DNA of 64,000 nucleotides, from the NCBI GenBank assembly GCA_016795035.1, contig JAEUIT010000015.1:1-64000 (forward strand), read 5' to 3'. Positions 24,945 through 35,484 of this stretch are shown here, piece by piece; position 1 is the stretch's first letter; each line of letters starts with the position of its first letter. A model generated the notes under the pieces. It was not told the DNA's origin. It searched no databases and saw only the letters and a list, made by a program, of their open reading frames with translations. The DNA comes from Phycisphaerae bacterium. Its GTDB lineage: Bacteria > Planctomycetota > Phycisphaerae > Phycisphaerales > SM1A02. Position numbers and translations under genes: made by a program.

Positions 24945-25997
24945 GTGCGACTGCTGCCGGCATTGCGACGACTCACGATTGCCGCTCTGCCCGCCTTCCT
25001 CGCGTTGTTGGGCGGCTGTCATGCGACGCCACCGGCAAGCGATCCCCTTCCCTCGTGGAACGACGGCGCCGCGAAATCGTCGATCGTCGCGTTCGTCGAG
25101 CAGACGACCCGCGTCGGCTCGCCCGACTTCGTGCCGCCCGAGGAGCGGGTCGCGACGTTCGACCAGGACGGCACCCTCTGGGTCTCGCATCCGATGTACG
25201 CGCAGCTCGTCTTCTGCCTCGATCGCGTGCCCGCGGTCGTGGCGGCGCGTCCGGAGTTGCGCGAGCGACCGGCCTTCCGGACGGTCCTCTCCGGCGACCG
25301 TGCGGCCGTCGCGCGGCTCTCGATGGCGGAACTCGAGGAGATCCTCGTCGCCACGCTGACCGGCATGACGACCGACGCCTTCGCCGCCGAGGCGAGCGCC
25401 TGGCTCGCGACGGCGCGCGATCCGCGCTGGAACCGCCCCTTCACCGACCTCACGTACGAGCCGATGCAGGAGGTGCTGCGGTACCTGCGGGCGAACGGCT
25501 ACAAGACCTTCATCGTCACGGGCGGCGGCCAGGACTTCGTGCGCACGTACTCCGAGTCGGTCTACGGCGTACCCCCCGAACAGGTCGTCGGTACGGCGGG
25601 CGCGACGGCGTTCGGTTACGACGCGAACGGAACGCCCACGCTCACGAAGGAGCCGAAGCTCCTCCTCAACGACGACAAGGCGGGTAAGCCCGAAGGCATT
25701 CACTTGATGATCGGGCGCCGCCCGCGGGCCGCGTTCGGCAACTCGGACGGCGATCGCGAGATGCTCGAGTACACCACGGCGGGCGACGGGCCTCGCCTCG
25801 CGATGCTCGTCCTGCACGACGACGCGATCCGCGAGTACGCCTACGGCCCGGCCACCGGTCTTCCCGACACGAAGGTCGGGACGTTCTCGCAGAATCTCTA
25901 CGACGAGGCCGCGCGCCGCGGCTGGATCGTCATCAGCATGCGGCGCGATTGGAAGCGCGTGTTTTCATTCACCACTGACGGATCCGCGGCGCAGTGA
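24945..25997 (+). CDS. HAD-superfamily phosphatase lipoprotein
   Basis: 350-aa protein from GTG 24945, chosen for the GGGAGG site and because it opens a lipoprotein signal (LPAFLALLGGC, acceptor Cys25). An ATG at 24837 in the same frame would add 36 residues before the signal. The HAD catalytic motif DQDGT (Asp73 and Asp75) is intact, as are motif II (FIVTGGGQDF, the Thr) and motif IV (FGNSDGDREML). These define an extracytoplasmic phosphatase of the phosphoserine-phosphatase-like branch. It is divergent from the LysR regulator, which may control it. Substrate unknown. Confidence 0.85.
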   Translation: MRLLPALRRLTIAALPAFLALLGGCHATPPASDPLPSWNDGAAKSSIVAFVEQTTRVGSPDFVPPEERVATFDQDGTLWVSHPMYAQLVFCLDRVPAVVAARPELRERPAFRTVLSGDRAAVARLSMAELEEILVATLTGMTTDAFAAEASAWLATARDPRWNRPFTDLTYEPMQEVLRYLRANGYKTFIVTGGGQDFVRTYSESVYGVPPEQVVGTAGATAFGYDANGTPTLTKEPKLLLNDDKAGKPEGIHLMIGRRPRAAFGNSDGDREMLEYTTAGDGPRLAMLVLHDDAIREYAYGPATGLPDTKVGTFSQNLYDEAARRGWIVISMRRDWKRVFSFTTDGSAAQ

Positions 25998-26024
25998 CGC
26001 GCCGCGGACCGGGGCACCTCTGCC

Positions 26025-26081
26025 CCTCGCATCGCACCTGAAACCTCGCATCGCACCTGAAACCTCGCATCGCACTTGAAA
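26025..26081. repeat. Three tandem 19-bp repeats upstream of the sulfatase gene
   Basis: The unit CCTCGCATCGCACCTGAAA occurs three times end to end, the last with one change (ACTTGAAA), and stops 4 bp before the AAGGAG ribosome site of the sulfatase gene. It fills most of the leader between the HAD gene and the sulfatase. It could be a repeated operator or simple slippage. Confidence 0.85.
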
Positions 26082-26093
26082 CAAGGAGTAGAC

Positions 26094-27821
26094 ATGCACC
26101 AACTCGTGAGACCTTGGGCCCTGACCGCAACGCTCTCCGCCGTGATGACGGTCTCGATGACCGTGGGGTTCGTCGACGTTGCAGCCGCCGCGACCGAACC
26201 TGCGGCGCCGCAGGCGAAGGCGAAGCAGCCGAACATCCTCTTCATCATGGGTGACGACGTCGGCTGGTTCAACGTGGAGCCGTACCACCAAGGAATCATG
26301 TCGGGCAAGACGCCGAACCTCGCGCGGCTCGCGAAGGAAGGCATGCGCTTCACCGACTATTACGCCGAGGCGAGCTGCACCGCAGGCCGCGCGAACTTCA
26401 TCACCGGCCAATTGCCGATCCGCACCGGACTCACGACCGTCGGCCAGGCGGGCGCCGATGTCGGCATTCCCGCGCAGGCCTGCACGCTCGCGACCGTGTT
26501 GAAGGCGCAGGGCTATGCCACGGGCCAATTCGGCAAGAACCATCTCGGCGACCTCAACAAGTTCCTTCCGACGCTGCACGGCTTCGACGAGTTCTTCGGC
26601 TACCTCTACCACCTCGACGCGATGTCCGACCCGTACTGGTACTCGTTCCCGCAGGACCAGAAGTTCTACGAGTCGTACGGCCCGCGCAGCCTCGTCCACT
26701 GCTGGGCGACCGACACCGACGACGCGACCGAGATGCCGCGCTGGGGCCGCGTCGGCAAGCAGAAGATCGTCGACGAAGGTCCGCTCCCGCCGTTCCCCGA
26801 CATGTCGAACGTGCCCAACATGCACGACCTTCCCTTCCTCAAGGCGAAGTACGACATGACGACCTTCGACGAGGTGCTCGTCAAGAGCTCGATCGACTTC
26901 ATGAAGAAGGCGAAGGCCGACGGCAAGCCGTTCTTCGTCTGGCATAACACCACACGCATGCACGTGTGGACGTTCCTCTCGAAGAAGTACTCCGCGTTGC
27001 AGAATAGCGAGACGAACTACGGCCTCGAGGAGGCCGGCATGGCGCAGCTCGACGACAGCGTCGGCGCGCTCCTCAAGTATCTCGACGAGAGCGGCGAGGC
27101 GAACAACACGATCGTCGTCTTCACGACCGACAACGGCGCCGAGGTCTTCACCTGGCCCGACGGCGGCATGACGCCGTTCAAGAACACCAAGGGCACCGTC
27201 GGCGACGGCGGCTTCCGCGTGCCGTGCCTGATTCGCTGGCCGGGCGTCGTGCAACCCGGCACCGTCGAGAACGGCATCTTCTCCGGCCTCGACTGGCTTC
27301 CCACGTTTGCGGCCGCCGCGGGCAACGACAAGATCACCGACGAGCTCCTGAAGGGCGTGAAGCTCGGCGACCGTTCGTACAAGAACCATCTCGACGGCTA
27401 CAACCAGATGGATCTCCTGGCCGGCAAGGGCCCGTCGAAGCGAAACGAGCTCTTCTACTTTGGCGGCGCCGAGCTCGGCGCGCTTCGCGTGGGCGACTTC
27501 AAGTTCAGCTTCTATCAGCAGCCCTGGGGCTGGCCCGGCGAGAAGGTCACGACCGACATGCCGCTCATGGTGAACCTGCGGCAGGATCCCTTCGAGCGCA
27601 CGCCATCGGTGCGCGGCGAGTCGCTGAACAACAGCGCCGGCGGCTACGTGAACGACTTCTTCGCCCGCGAGTTCTGGCGATTCGTCCTCGTGCAGAAGGA
27701 AGTCGGCAGGCTCGCGGAGACCGCGATCGAGTATCCCCCGATGCAGGCGCCCGCGTCGTTCAACCTGAGCGCCGTCAAGGCGAAGATCGACGCGATCATC
27801 GACGCCCACCACGGACAGTGA
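26094..27821 (+). CDS. Exported sulfatase (arylsulfatase family)
   Basis: 575-aa exported sulfatase. The start was set at ATG 26094 (MHQLVRPW), which has an AAGGAG site 8 bp upstream; an ATG 18 bp earlier lacks one. A signal peptide covers residues about 1-33. The metal-binding Asp pair is in FIMGDDVGW (54-55). The active-site motif is CTAGR with Cys95, which fits the C-x-(P/A)-x-R pattern that is oxidised to formylglycine by a maturation enzyme; none is encoded nearby. Later ligands are in VVFTTDNGAE and a Lys/His pair. Planctomycetes use many sulfatases on sulfated polysaccharides, but this subtype (long, AlkP-like arylsulfatase) is broad and the substrate cannot be told. Confidence 0.92.
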   Translation: MHQLVRPWALTATLSAVMTVSMTVGFVDVAAAATEPAAPQAKAKQPNILFIMGDDVGWFNVEPYHQGIMSGKTPNLARLAKEGMRFTDYYAEASCTAGRANFITGQLPIRTGLTTVGQAGADVGIPAQACTLATVLKAQGYATGQFGKNHLGDLNKFLPTLHGFDEFFGYLYHLDAMSDPYWYSFPQDQKFYESYGPRSLVHCWATDTDDATEMPRWGRVGKQKIVDEGPLPPFPDMSNVPNMHDLPFLKAKYDMTTFDEVLVKSSIDFMKKAKADGKPFFVWHNTTRMHVWTFLSKKYSALQNSETNYGLEEAGMAQLDDSVGALLKYLDESGEANNTIVVFTTDNGAEVFTWPDGGMTPFKNTKGTVGDGGFRVPCLIRWPGVVQPGTVENGIFSGLDWLPTFAAAAGNDKITDELLKGVKLGDRSYKNHLDGYNQMDLLAGKGPSKRNELFYFGGAELGALRVGDFKFSFYQQPWGWPGEKVTTDMPLMVNLRQDPFERTPSVRGESLNNSAGGYVNDFFAREFWRFVLVQKEVGRLAETAIEYPPMQAPASFNLSAVKAKIDAIIDAHHGQ

Positions 27822-27898
27822 CGATCCGCTTCCCCGCCTCCGCGTGACCCGCGGAGGCGGGGGCGGCCGTCCGCGGTCGGTGAACGTACATTTCGGGC

Positions 27899-29629
27899 AT
27901 GCTCCATGCCCTCCTCCCCGCACTCCTCGTTGCCGCTCCGCCCGCCTTCGAGGAGGCGTCCGAACGGCTCGGGATCGGCGGCATCGGCGCATCCAGGCTC
28001 GCCGTGGCCGACCTGAACGGCGACCGGCGGCCGGATCTCGTCGTGGCGCGGGAGCGCGTCTTTCTCAACGTCGCCGATCCGGCCGCGCCGCTCGGGTTTC
28101 GCTTCGTCGAGGCGCCTGCAACGTTGACGAAGCCGGGCGACGACGGCGTCGCCACCTACGCCGACCTCACGAACGACGGCATCCCCGACGCGATCGCCTT
28201 TCGCTCGATCGACGAGGCGAAGCGCCTCGAGCGCGAGAAGGCGGGCGACACGTCGCCCTACGCATGGCTGCAACGCGGAAAGGGCGACGGCACGTTCGAG
28301 CCGCCGGTGCCGATCGCCGCGACCTCCCCCGCCACCGCGTGCGCGATCGGCGTCGGCGACGTCGACCGCAACGGCACGAACGACCTCCTCGTCGGCAACT
28401 GGTACGTCGCGTACGGCAAGCGGAACGACGCGTTCGCGGCGGATCTCCTCCTCGCCAAGGTCGCCGACGGCAACGTCTCCTTCGCCCGCGCGCCGCTCCC
28501 CGAGGACGGCGTGGCGTTCGACGAGGAGAAGGATCTCGGCGGCCGCCCGATCTACGGCGCGCTCGTGGCCGAACTCGTTCCCCGCGAGCGGGCACAGACG
28601 CCGCAACTCCTCACGCTCGCGTACGGCCGCCGCTGGAACCGGCTCTACATGCGGACCGACGCGGGCTATGTCGACGTCGCGCCGGCGACGGGCATCGACG
28701 GCGATGCCGAGCGGAACGGGGCCTATCCCGAGGGCGTCAGCCGCGAAGCGGAGAAGCCCTTCCGATCGAACGGGAACACGTTCGACGCGGCGGTCGGCGA
28801 CATCGACGGCGACGGTCGCTTCGACCTCGCGATCGCCGAGATCGCGCACTGGTGGGCCGGACCGTCGTCCGACCGCTCGCGTCTCCTCGTTGCAGCTCCG
28901 GCGGACAACGTTGCAGGCACGCGATTCGAGCCGCGCGCCGCATACTCGCTCGACCGCTTCGATCCGACGCGGCATCCGGCGTGGAATCAGGGCGATCTCT
29001 TCGTCGAGCTCCACGACTTCGACCTCGACGGTCGCCTCGACGTCCTCCTCGCGAGCGGCGACTATCCCGATCCCCCGCCCTTCGACGAGCGGCTGCGGCT
29101 CTTCGCGCAGCGGAAGGACCCGAACGAGAACGGCCTGCTTCTCGACGACATGACGAAGGCCGCCGGTCTCGATCACGTGGGGTGCGGGCAGATCGCCGTC
29201 GCCGACTTCGACGGCGACGGCCGCCTCGACGTCGTGGCGGGCCAGTCGTTCAATCGTTTCACGCCCGAGATGGTCGCCGCCGCGGGCGGCACGCCTCGGC
29301 TTCGCCTCTGGCTCAATCGGACCGCCACCGACGCGAAGGCGATCGAGCTTTTCCTCGTCGGCGATCCCGCACAGGGCATCGCGACGCAGCCCTACGGCGC
29401 GATCGTCGTTCTCACGCCGAAGGGCGCGGCCGCGCCGACCGTGCGTCAGCTCGTCGGCCCGGGCGGGCACGCAGGCAAGGCGTCGGAAGCGATCGTGCAC
29501 GCGTCGCTCGGCAACGCGGAGTCGGCGGAGGTGCTCGTCACCTGGCCGTGCAATCCGCCGCGGACGACGTCCCACACGCTCGCGCCGGGGCGGCACGTCA
29601 TCCGGGTGCCGGCGCAAGGAGCGCCGTGA
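27899..29629 (+). CDS. Exported FG-GAP/VCBS repeat protein (ASPIC/UnbV type)
   Basis: 576-aa exported protein with a short signal peptide (MLHALLPALLVAAPPA). At least five calcium-binding-like FG-GAP repeats with DxDGDGxxDL pattern are seen: DLNGDRRPDLV, DVDRNGTNDLLV, DIDGDGRFDLAI, DFDLDGRLDVLL and DFDGDGRLDVVA. They should form a seven-bladed beta-propeller like that of integrin alpha chains. The C-terminus (about 480-576, GPGGHAGKASEAIVHASLG...VTWP) matches the ASPIC/UnbV domain that often ends such proteins. Binding partner or role unknown. The last 32 bp overlap the convergent next gene. Four CGTTGCAG motifs lie inside. Confidence 0.88.
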   Translation: MLHALLPALLVAAPPAFEEASERLGIGGIGASRLAVADLNGDRRPDLVVARERVFLNVADPAAPLGFRFVEAPATLTKPGDDGVATYADLTNDGIPDAIAFRSIDEAKRLEREKAGDTSPYAWLQRGKGDGTFEPPVPIAATSPATACAIGVGDVDRNGTNDLLVGNWYVAYGKRNDAFAADLLLAKVADGNVSFARAPLPEDGVAFDEEKDLGGRPIYGALVAELVPRERAQTPQLLTLAYGRRWNRLYMRTDAGYVDVAPATGIDGDAERNGAYPEGVSREAEKPFRSNGNTFDAAVGDIDGDGRFDLAIAEIAHWWAGPSSDRSRLLVAAPADNVAGTRFEPRAAYSLDRFDPTRHPAWNQGDLFVELHDFDLDGRLDVLLASGDYPDPPPFDERLRLFAQRKDPNENGLLLDDMTKAAGLDHVGCGQIAVADFDGDGRLDVVAGQSFNRFTPEMVAAAGGTPRLRLWLNRTATDAKAIELFLVGDPAQGIATQPYGAIVVLTPKGAAAPTVRQLVGPGGHAGKASEAIVHASLGNAESAEVLVTWPCNPPRTTSHTLAPGRHVIRVPAQGAP

Positions 29630-31220
29630 GCGCCGCGAAGCCGTCGCCGTCGCTCGACTGCGTCACCAGGCGCGCCGGATCGATCTCGGTCGGTGGCTCC
29701 GCGCTCGCCCGCAGCATGTCATAGACCGCGCGGGTGGCGTCGGACACGTTCGACGGGTCGACGCGCCGCGCCTCGAGATGCCGGCGGATCCGCGCGTCAT
29801 CGGCCACGACCTCGACGACGACGTGCGGCACCAGCGCGACGGCTGCAACGCGGAGAAGCCGGCCGCGCTCGGCGCGCTTCAGGTTCGCGGCGTCGACGAT
29901 AGCCGTCCGCCCGGACGCAAGCGTCGCCTCGGCGCGCCGCGCCACTTCGTCGTAGACGCGCGCGGTGAACGCGGCGTCGTAGATCTCGGCCGCGCCGCGC
30001 GCGGTCGGTGCGATGCCGGCCAACTCCTTGCGGACGAGGTCAGACCGGACGATGCCCGCGCGGAGCGGCTCGGCGAGGCGCCGCGCGACCGTCGACTTTC
30101 CGGTGGCCGGAAGGCCCATCAGGATCACGAGCGCCGGCTCGACCGCGTAGCCCGCGGCGAATGCCGCGTAGCGCCGGACCGATTCCGTCACCCGCGCTCG
30201 CTCCTCCCCGACGGTGTCGGGCTGGCGGAGGCGAATGCCGTCGACGAACGCGCGGATCACCGCATAGTGCAGGCGGAAGAAGCGCTCGACAACGCGCACC
30301 CCCTGGTCGCCGCTTGCGTCGACGTACGCGTCGACGACGCGGGCCGCGAGTTCGGGATGCCCGCGCACGTCGAGGTCCATCGCGAGGAAGCCGACGTCGG
30401 TCGCGACGTCGCCGATGCGGAGGTTCGCGTCGAACTCAAGGCAGTCGTAGGCGACGATCCGCTCGCCTGCAACGCAGAGATTCCGCGCGTGGAGGTCGCC
30501 GTGGCCGTCGCGCACGCGGCCGGCGGCGCGGCGGGCCTCGAGCGTCGGGCCGATCGCGTCGAAGCTCGCGCGCACCCGGCGCACGAGTCCGGCGACGAAC
30601 GCCGGCGAAAGCGCGGGCGACGGGCCGCACGTCGTTTCCGCCACGAGCCCCTCGAGGTTGCGCGTCATGCGCCGTTCGAGCGTGGCGAGCGTGCCGAACG
30701 GCGACGCCGGATCGACCGGCGGCTCCTGGCCGTGGAAGGCCGCGAGCTCGCGGGCGAAGCGCTCGAGGAATGGTGCGACGCGCGCCGCACCCGCGTCGGT
30801 CGAGAGGACGCGATCGAGCATGCCGTCGGCGGGCAGGCGGCGCATCTCGACGAGCCAGTCGAGCGTCTCGTCGCCCGGCGACGGATCGTCGACGACCGCG
30901 ACGTCGTCGCCCTTGCGGACCACGGCCCGCACGCCGAGATAGACCTCGGGGGCGAGGCGCCGATTGAGGCGCCACTCCTCGCGCGCGTCGCGCTCCCGCG
31001 CCTCGAGCGTCGAGAAGTCGAGGAACGCGAGGCGAACCGGCTTCCGCAACTTCCACGCACGGTCTCCGGCGAGGAGGACGACCGAGACGTGCGTGACGTG
31101 GCGGGCATCCGGTGAATTCCCGTCGGCGCGCGGCAGGACGCCCGGCCGCTCGAGGCGTTCGAGGAGCCACGCAAGGCGCGCGTCGGCATCGTTCGGCATC
31201 CCGTCCGTCACGCGCGTCAC
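29598..31220 (-). CDS. Fused aminoglycoside-phosphotransferase-like kinase and P-loop kinase protein
   Basis: 540-aa cytoplasmic protein with two parts. Residues about 40-330 are an APH/choline-kinase-like domain with the catalytic HGDLHARN motif (about 239-246) and a later metal Asp in YDCLEFD. Residues about 362-530 are a P-loop domain with Walker A GLPATGKST and an Asn/Asp-rich base region, as in gluconate or adenylylsulfate kinases. This is the known APH-plus-ATP-binding fusion annotated widely in bacteria; its substrate is not known and drug resistance should not be assumed. ATG 31199 is an alternative start. It is convergent with the FG-GAP gene (32-bp overlap) and 82 bp divergent from the cysteine synthase gene. 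Confidence 0.88.
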   Translation of the reverse strand: MTRVTDGMPNDADARLAWLLERLERPGVLPRADGNSPDARHVTHVSVVLLAGDRAWKLRKPVRLAFLDFSTLEARERDAREEWRLNRRLAPEVYLGVRAVVRKGDDVAVVDDPSPGDETLDWLVEMRRLPADGMLDRVLSTDAGAARVAPFLERFARELAAFHGQEPPVDPASPFGTLATLERRMTRNLEGLVAETTCGPSPALSPAFVAGLVRRVRASFDAIGPTLEARRAAGRVRDGHGDLHARNLCVAGERIVAYDCLEFDANLRIGDVATDVGFLAMDLDVRGHPELAARVVDAYVDASGDQGVRVVERFFRLHYAVIRAFVDGIRLRQPDTVGEERARVTESVRRYAAFAAGYAVEPALVILMGLPATGKSTVARRLAEPLRAGIVRSDLVRKELAGIAPTARGAAEIYDAAFTARVYDEVARRAEATLASGRTAIVDAANLKRAERGRLLRVAAVALVPHVVVEVVADDARIRRHLEARRVDPSNVSDATRAVYDMLRASAEPPTEIDPARLVTQSSDGDGFAALTALLAPAPG

Positions 31221-31302
31221 GGTACAGTGCGGCGCAACGCCCGTCGTGGGTCGAGTTCAGGTGGAACAGCCCCGTCGGCGCCTTGCCCGAAGGGTTGTGC
31301 TC

Positions 31303-32259
<957 letters not shown>

Positions 32260-32283
32260 AGTCGGCGGCCATCGGCCGCCGAC

Positions 32284-32391
32284 TTCAGGATTCAGGATTC
32301 AGGAGTGAGGGTTCAGATCTCAGGGAGGATGCCGACCTCGGCACGGTGCGTACTTCACTGACTCCTGACTCCTGACTCCCAGATCCCTCGT
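32284..32391. repeat. TCAGGA-heptad hairpin element, copy D
   Basis: The left arm (TCAGGATTCAGGATTCAGGA, from 32284) pairs with the right arm CACTGACTCCTGACTCC (from about 32356). The centre contains TGCGTACTTCACTGACTCC, the same junction as in copies B and C. It begins about 25 bp after the cysK stop and ends about 40 bp before the DUF4932 gene. Confidence 0.85.
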
Positions 32392-32429
32392 TCCCTCCCC
32401 CTTGACCCTCGACACGTGCTCCTCGCTCC

Positions 32430-33893
32430 ATGCCCCGCCTCCTCCTCTTCCTCGTCACGCTCCTTCTCTCCGTTGCAGCCATCGCCGATCCGCCCGCGCC
32501 GGCGGCGCCGCTGGCGAAGACGGCCGCGGTCGACGAGCGCGTCGAACTTCTGATGATCGTCGCGCGGCTCGCCGGCAACGACGAGTACAACATGCCGAAC
32601 TCGGCGTCGCCCTACGCGAAGCGCGTGGCGGCGCACTTCGGCCCGTACAAGGATCACAAGGCCATCTCGTCGTTTCAGGCGATGCGCCGAGACCGCGGCG
32701 CGAGCTATGACGCCGTGCCGAGCCTCGCCCTCCACCTCGACGGCGTGCCGTCGCTTCAACCGCGCATGCCGTTCGAGCCGCGGCCTCTCCAGCTCGACGC
32801 ACGCTGGGATCCGGCGCGCACCGCCGCCTTTCTCGAAGACCTCCGGGCGTTCGCCGTCGATTCGAACGCCCGCGCGTACTTCGACCAGGAGCGCGGGTTC
32901 TACGACGCCGTCGAGGCGCGCTTGGCCGCGTTCGCCGCGAAGGCCGACGCCGTCGCGTGGTTCGACCGCTTCTTCGGCGTGCGGCAAAGCGCGTCGTACG
33001 TGGTGATCCCCGGCCTGCTCGCCGGCGGCGGCAACTTCGGGATGAGCGTGACCTTCCCCGAGACCGACGCGAATCGGCGTCCGGAGGAGATTCGACCGGT
33101 GCTGGGATGTTGGACGTGGGATTCGGAGGGGCTTCCCGTCTTCGCGGTCGAGACGTATCTCCCGACCTACGTGCATGAACTCTGCCACGCGTACACGAAC
33201 CGCATCGTCGACGCGCACAAGGATGTCCTCGAGCCGCCGGCGAACCGCATTTATCCGGCCGTCGCGCGGCGCATGCAACGCATGGCCTACGCGAACGGCC
33301 TCACGATGATGTACGAGTCGATCGTGCGGGCCTGTGTGGTGCGCTTCCTGCTCGAGCGCGACGGCAAGGACGCGGCCCGCAAGGAAGCCGAAGCGCAGGC
33401 CGCCGCCGGCTTCGTGTGGGTGCCCGGCCTCGCGGAACTCCTCGGGACCTACGAGAAGGACCGCGCGACCTATCCCACGTTCGACGCGTTCGTGCCGGAG
33501 ATCGCCCGATTCTTCAACGACAAGGCCGTGGCGATGGTCGACGAGATCGCCCGCAAGGAGAAGGACGCCGCCGAAAAGGCGCCGCGGCTTCTCGGGATGA
33601 CGCCGGAGAATGGCGCCGTCGACGTCGATGCGGCGCTCGACGCGATGGTCCTCCGCTTCGACCAGCCGATGCGCGACGGCTCATGGTCGTTCGTCGGCTC
33701 GAAGGAGAACCTGCCGGAGTTCGTCGGGCAGCCCTCGTACGACGCGACCCGCAGGATCCTCACCGTGAAGGTGAAGCTCCGTCGGGGCGCGACCTATACC
33801 TTCTACTTGAATAGCGATCGCTTCAAGAGCTTCACCTCGGCGGACGGCTACCCGCTCGCGCCCGTGCGCGTGACGTTCACCGTTCGGAAGTGA
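32430..33893 (+). CDS. Exported DUF4932-like metalloprotease-type protein with C-terminal Ig-like domain
   Basis: 487-aa exported protein with a signal peptide (LLLFLVTLLLSVAAIA, residues 4-19). The central part (about 85-345) matches the DUF4932 style, including the Gly-rich VIPGLLAGGGNFGMS and the zinc-protease-like HELCH (His249, Glu250, His253), followed by a conserved-looking Glu in MMYESIVRACV. Residues about 388-487 form an Ig-like Big_5 domain (TPENGAVDVD...LRFDQPM). The HExxH motif suggests a zinc metallopeptidase acting outside the cytoplasm, but activity is not established for this family. It is 33 bp upstream of the next gene, likely one operon with the TlpA-like protein. Confidence 0.8.
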   Translation: MPRLLLFLVTLLLSVAAIADPPAPAAPLAKTAAVDERVELLMIVARLAGNDEYNMPNSASPYAKRVAAHFGPYKDHKAISSFQAMRRDRGASYDAVPSLALHLDGVPSLQPRMPFEPRPLQLDARWDPARTAAFLEDLRAFAVDSNARAYFDQERGFYDAVEARLAAFAAKADAVAWFDRFFGVRQSASYVVIPGLLAGGGNFGMSVTFPETDANRRPEEIRPVLGCWTWDSEGLPVFAVETYLPTYVHELCHAYTNRIVDAHKDVLEPPANRIYPAVARRMQRMAYANGLTMMYESIVRACVVRFLLERDGKDAARKEAEAQAAAGFVWVPGLAELLGTYEKDRATYPTFDAFVPEIARFFNDKAVAMVDEIARKEKDAAEKAPRLLGMTPENGAVDVDAALDAMVLRFDQPMRDGSWSFVGSKENLPEFVGQPSYDATRRILTVKVKLRRGATYTFYLNSDRFKSFTSADGYPLAPVRVTFTVRK

Positions 33894-33926
33894 CCCCTTT
33901 CGTCGAGTTCTTACGCAAGGAATCCC

Positions 33927-35198
33927 ATGACGTCGTCCCTCCGCATCGCCGCGCTCCTTCTCAGCCTCTCCGCGTCAACGCTCGTCGTTGCAGCTCCGGA
34001 AATGACCGCGACGGAGATGCGCGAGAAGGTGCAGTCGTTCTACCAGCAGAGCCGCGAGTTCCTCACCAAGGAGAACCCGACGCCGGACGAGCTCGCCGCG
34101 ATGCGCACGAAGTACGAGGAGCTCGCCGCGAAGATCCTCGGGAATGTCGACGTCGCCACCCTGACCCGCGCGGAGCGCCTCGGGCTTCAGCCGCTCCTCG
34201 CGACCTCGCCGAAGCATCGCGACATGGTGCGGGCGATTCTCGTCGAGGAGAGCAAGCAGTCGAACGCCGCCGGGTTCGCCGCGGCCGTCGATTCGCTGGG
34301 CTACCTCGAAGGCGGTCCGGAAGCGCAGCCGATCGCGACGAAGCTCGTGTTGGCCGCCGTCGACCACCCGGCGGCGATCGAAGGGATTCGCGGGGGCGAA
34401 GGCGGCAATCTCTTCTGGTACATCCAAAGCGTGCCGGCCGACGCGCTGGCCGCGCGGAAGGAACGGCTGACCGCGATCGCGCTCGCGCTCGCCGAGTCGA
34501 AGTCGCCCGAGATCCTGGGCATGACACCCACGGTGCTGACGTCCTTGGCCACCGTCCTGTCGCGCCCCGAACTGGACGCGATCCGCAGCACCGCGACGAA
34601 GTCGATGCAAGCGGCCGCCGACGCGACGACCTCCGAAGACGAGAAGCGTTGGCTCACGCGCAGCCTGAAGCTCATGAATGGCGCCGCGATGCGTGGCGAA
34701 CTCCTCGACCACCCCGTCCCCGCGATGACCTTCCGCAAGGTCTATCCCGGCGAGAACGTGACGCCGTGGACCTCGCTCGCCGACTTGAAAGGCAAGGTCG
34801 TCGTCCTCGACTTCTGGGCGACGTGGTGCGGCCCGTGCGTCGGCAGCTTCCCGCAGGTCAAGGAACTCCGGGCGAAGCTCGACCCGAAGGACGTCGAGAT
34901 CGTCGGCGTCACCAGCATTCAGGGCTTCGTCATGAGCGCCGCGCATGAGCGCGTCGACTGCAAGGGCGACCCCGCGAAGGAAGAGGCGGCGCTCGCGACC
35001 TTCCTGAAGGACTCCGGCGTGACCTGGACCGTCGCGATCTCGAACGAGGACGTCTTCAACCCCGACTTCGGGATCCAGGGAATTCCGTTCGTGGCGATCG
35101 TCGACCGGAACGGCGTGGTGCGCCGCGCGAATCTCCATCCGTCGAACCACGAGGAGATCGAGAAGGTGATCGCGGAGTTGGTGGCGGAGAAGAAGTGA
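33927..35198 (+). CDS. Exported TlpA-like thioredoxin-fold oxidoreductase
   Basis: 423-aa exported protein with an N-terminal signal peptide (IAALLLSLSASTLVVAAP). Residues about 25-260 are a helical region of unknown role. The C-terminal thioredoxin domain (about 265-420) has WCGPC with Cys301 and Cys304, followed by the cis-Pro loop GIQGIPFVAIVD. It is therefore a redox-active periplasmic thiol oxidoreductase of the TlpA/ResA class, which usually reduces cytochrome c or other exported proteins. An additional Cys (in RVDCKGD) lies in the insertion typical of TlpA proteins. It shares only the Trx domain with the protein at 5431. Confidence 0.88.
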   Translation: MTSSLRIAALLLSLSASTLVVAAPEMTATEMREKVQSFYQQSREFLTKENPTPDELAAMRTKYEELAAKILGNVDVATLTRAERLGLQPLLATSPKHRDMVRAILVEESKQSNAAGFAAAVDSLGYLEGGPEAQPIATKLVLAAVDHPAAIEGIRGGEGGNLFWYIQSVPADALAARKERLTAIALALAESKSPEILGMTPTVLTSLATVLSRPELDAIRSTATKSMQAAADATTSEDEKRWLTRSLKLMNGAAMRGELLDHPVPAMTFRKVYPGENVTPWTSLADLKGKVVVLDFWATWCGPCVGSFPQVKELRAKLDPKDVEIVGVTSIQGFVMSAAHERVDCKGDPAKEEAALATFLKDSGVTWTVAISNEDVFNPDFGIQGIPFVAIVDRNGVVRRANLHPSNHEEIEKVIAELVAEKK

Positions 35199-35258
35199 GC
35201 GGCTGACGCGTTGCAGGCGCGGCCTAGGCAGGCAGCAGCGCGTCGAGAGGGATGGAGA

Positions 35259-35416
35259 GCGCCCCCTCCGTCGGCTGCGCCGACACCTCCCCCACGCATC
35301 GCGTGGGGGAGGATGCAGAGCGCGCCTCCGCGTTGCAGGCGCGGCGAGTTCTATCTCCTCCCCCGCACGCGACGCGTGCGGGGGAGGTGGCATCGCGCAG
35401 CGATGACGGTGGGGGT
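35259..35416 (+). repeat. Palindromic GGGGGAGG intergenic repeat, copy 1
   Basis: About 158 bp made of three nested palindromes: CGTCGGCTGCGCCGACA, a CCTCCCCCACGC...GCGTGGGGGAGG arm pair (from 35286), and CTCCCCCGCACGC...GCGTGCGGGGGAG (from 35358), then a GGCATCGCGCAGCGATG palindrome. The long CTCCGCGTTGCAGGCGC motif sits in the middle. Copy 2 at 40124-40278 is the same element in reverse orientation. It lies between the TlpA-like gene and the Gfo/Idh gene and holds no reading frame of note. Confidence 0.9.
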
Positions 35417-35484
35417 CTGACGAGAATGCAGAGACAGAGAAAGAAACAAACCCTGCCCGCGTCCCGTCGGCGGTCAGCTCGCGC

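Noticed and set aside
25965-27992. A 675-codon open frame opposite the sulfatase
   Set aside because: The plus strand carries the intact sulfatase motifs; the minus frame has no recognisable domain.
29598-31220. Aminoglycoside resistance gene
   Set aside because: The APH-like domain is part of a widespread fusion with a P-loop kinase whose substrate is unknown; nothing in the context suggests drug resistance.
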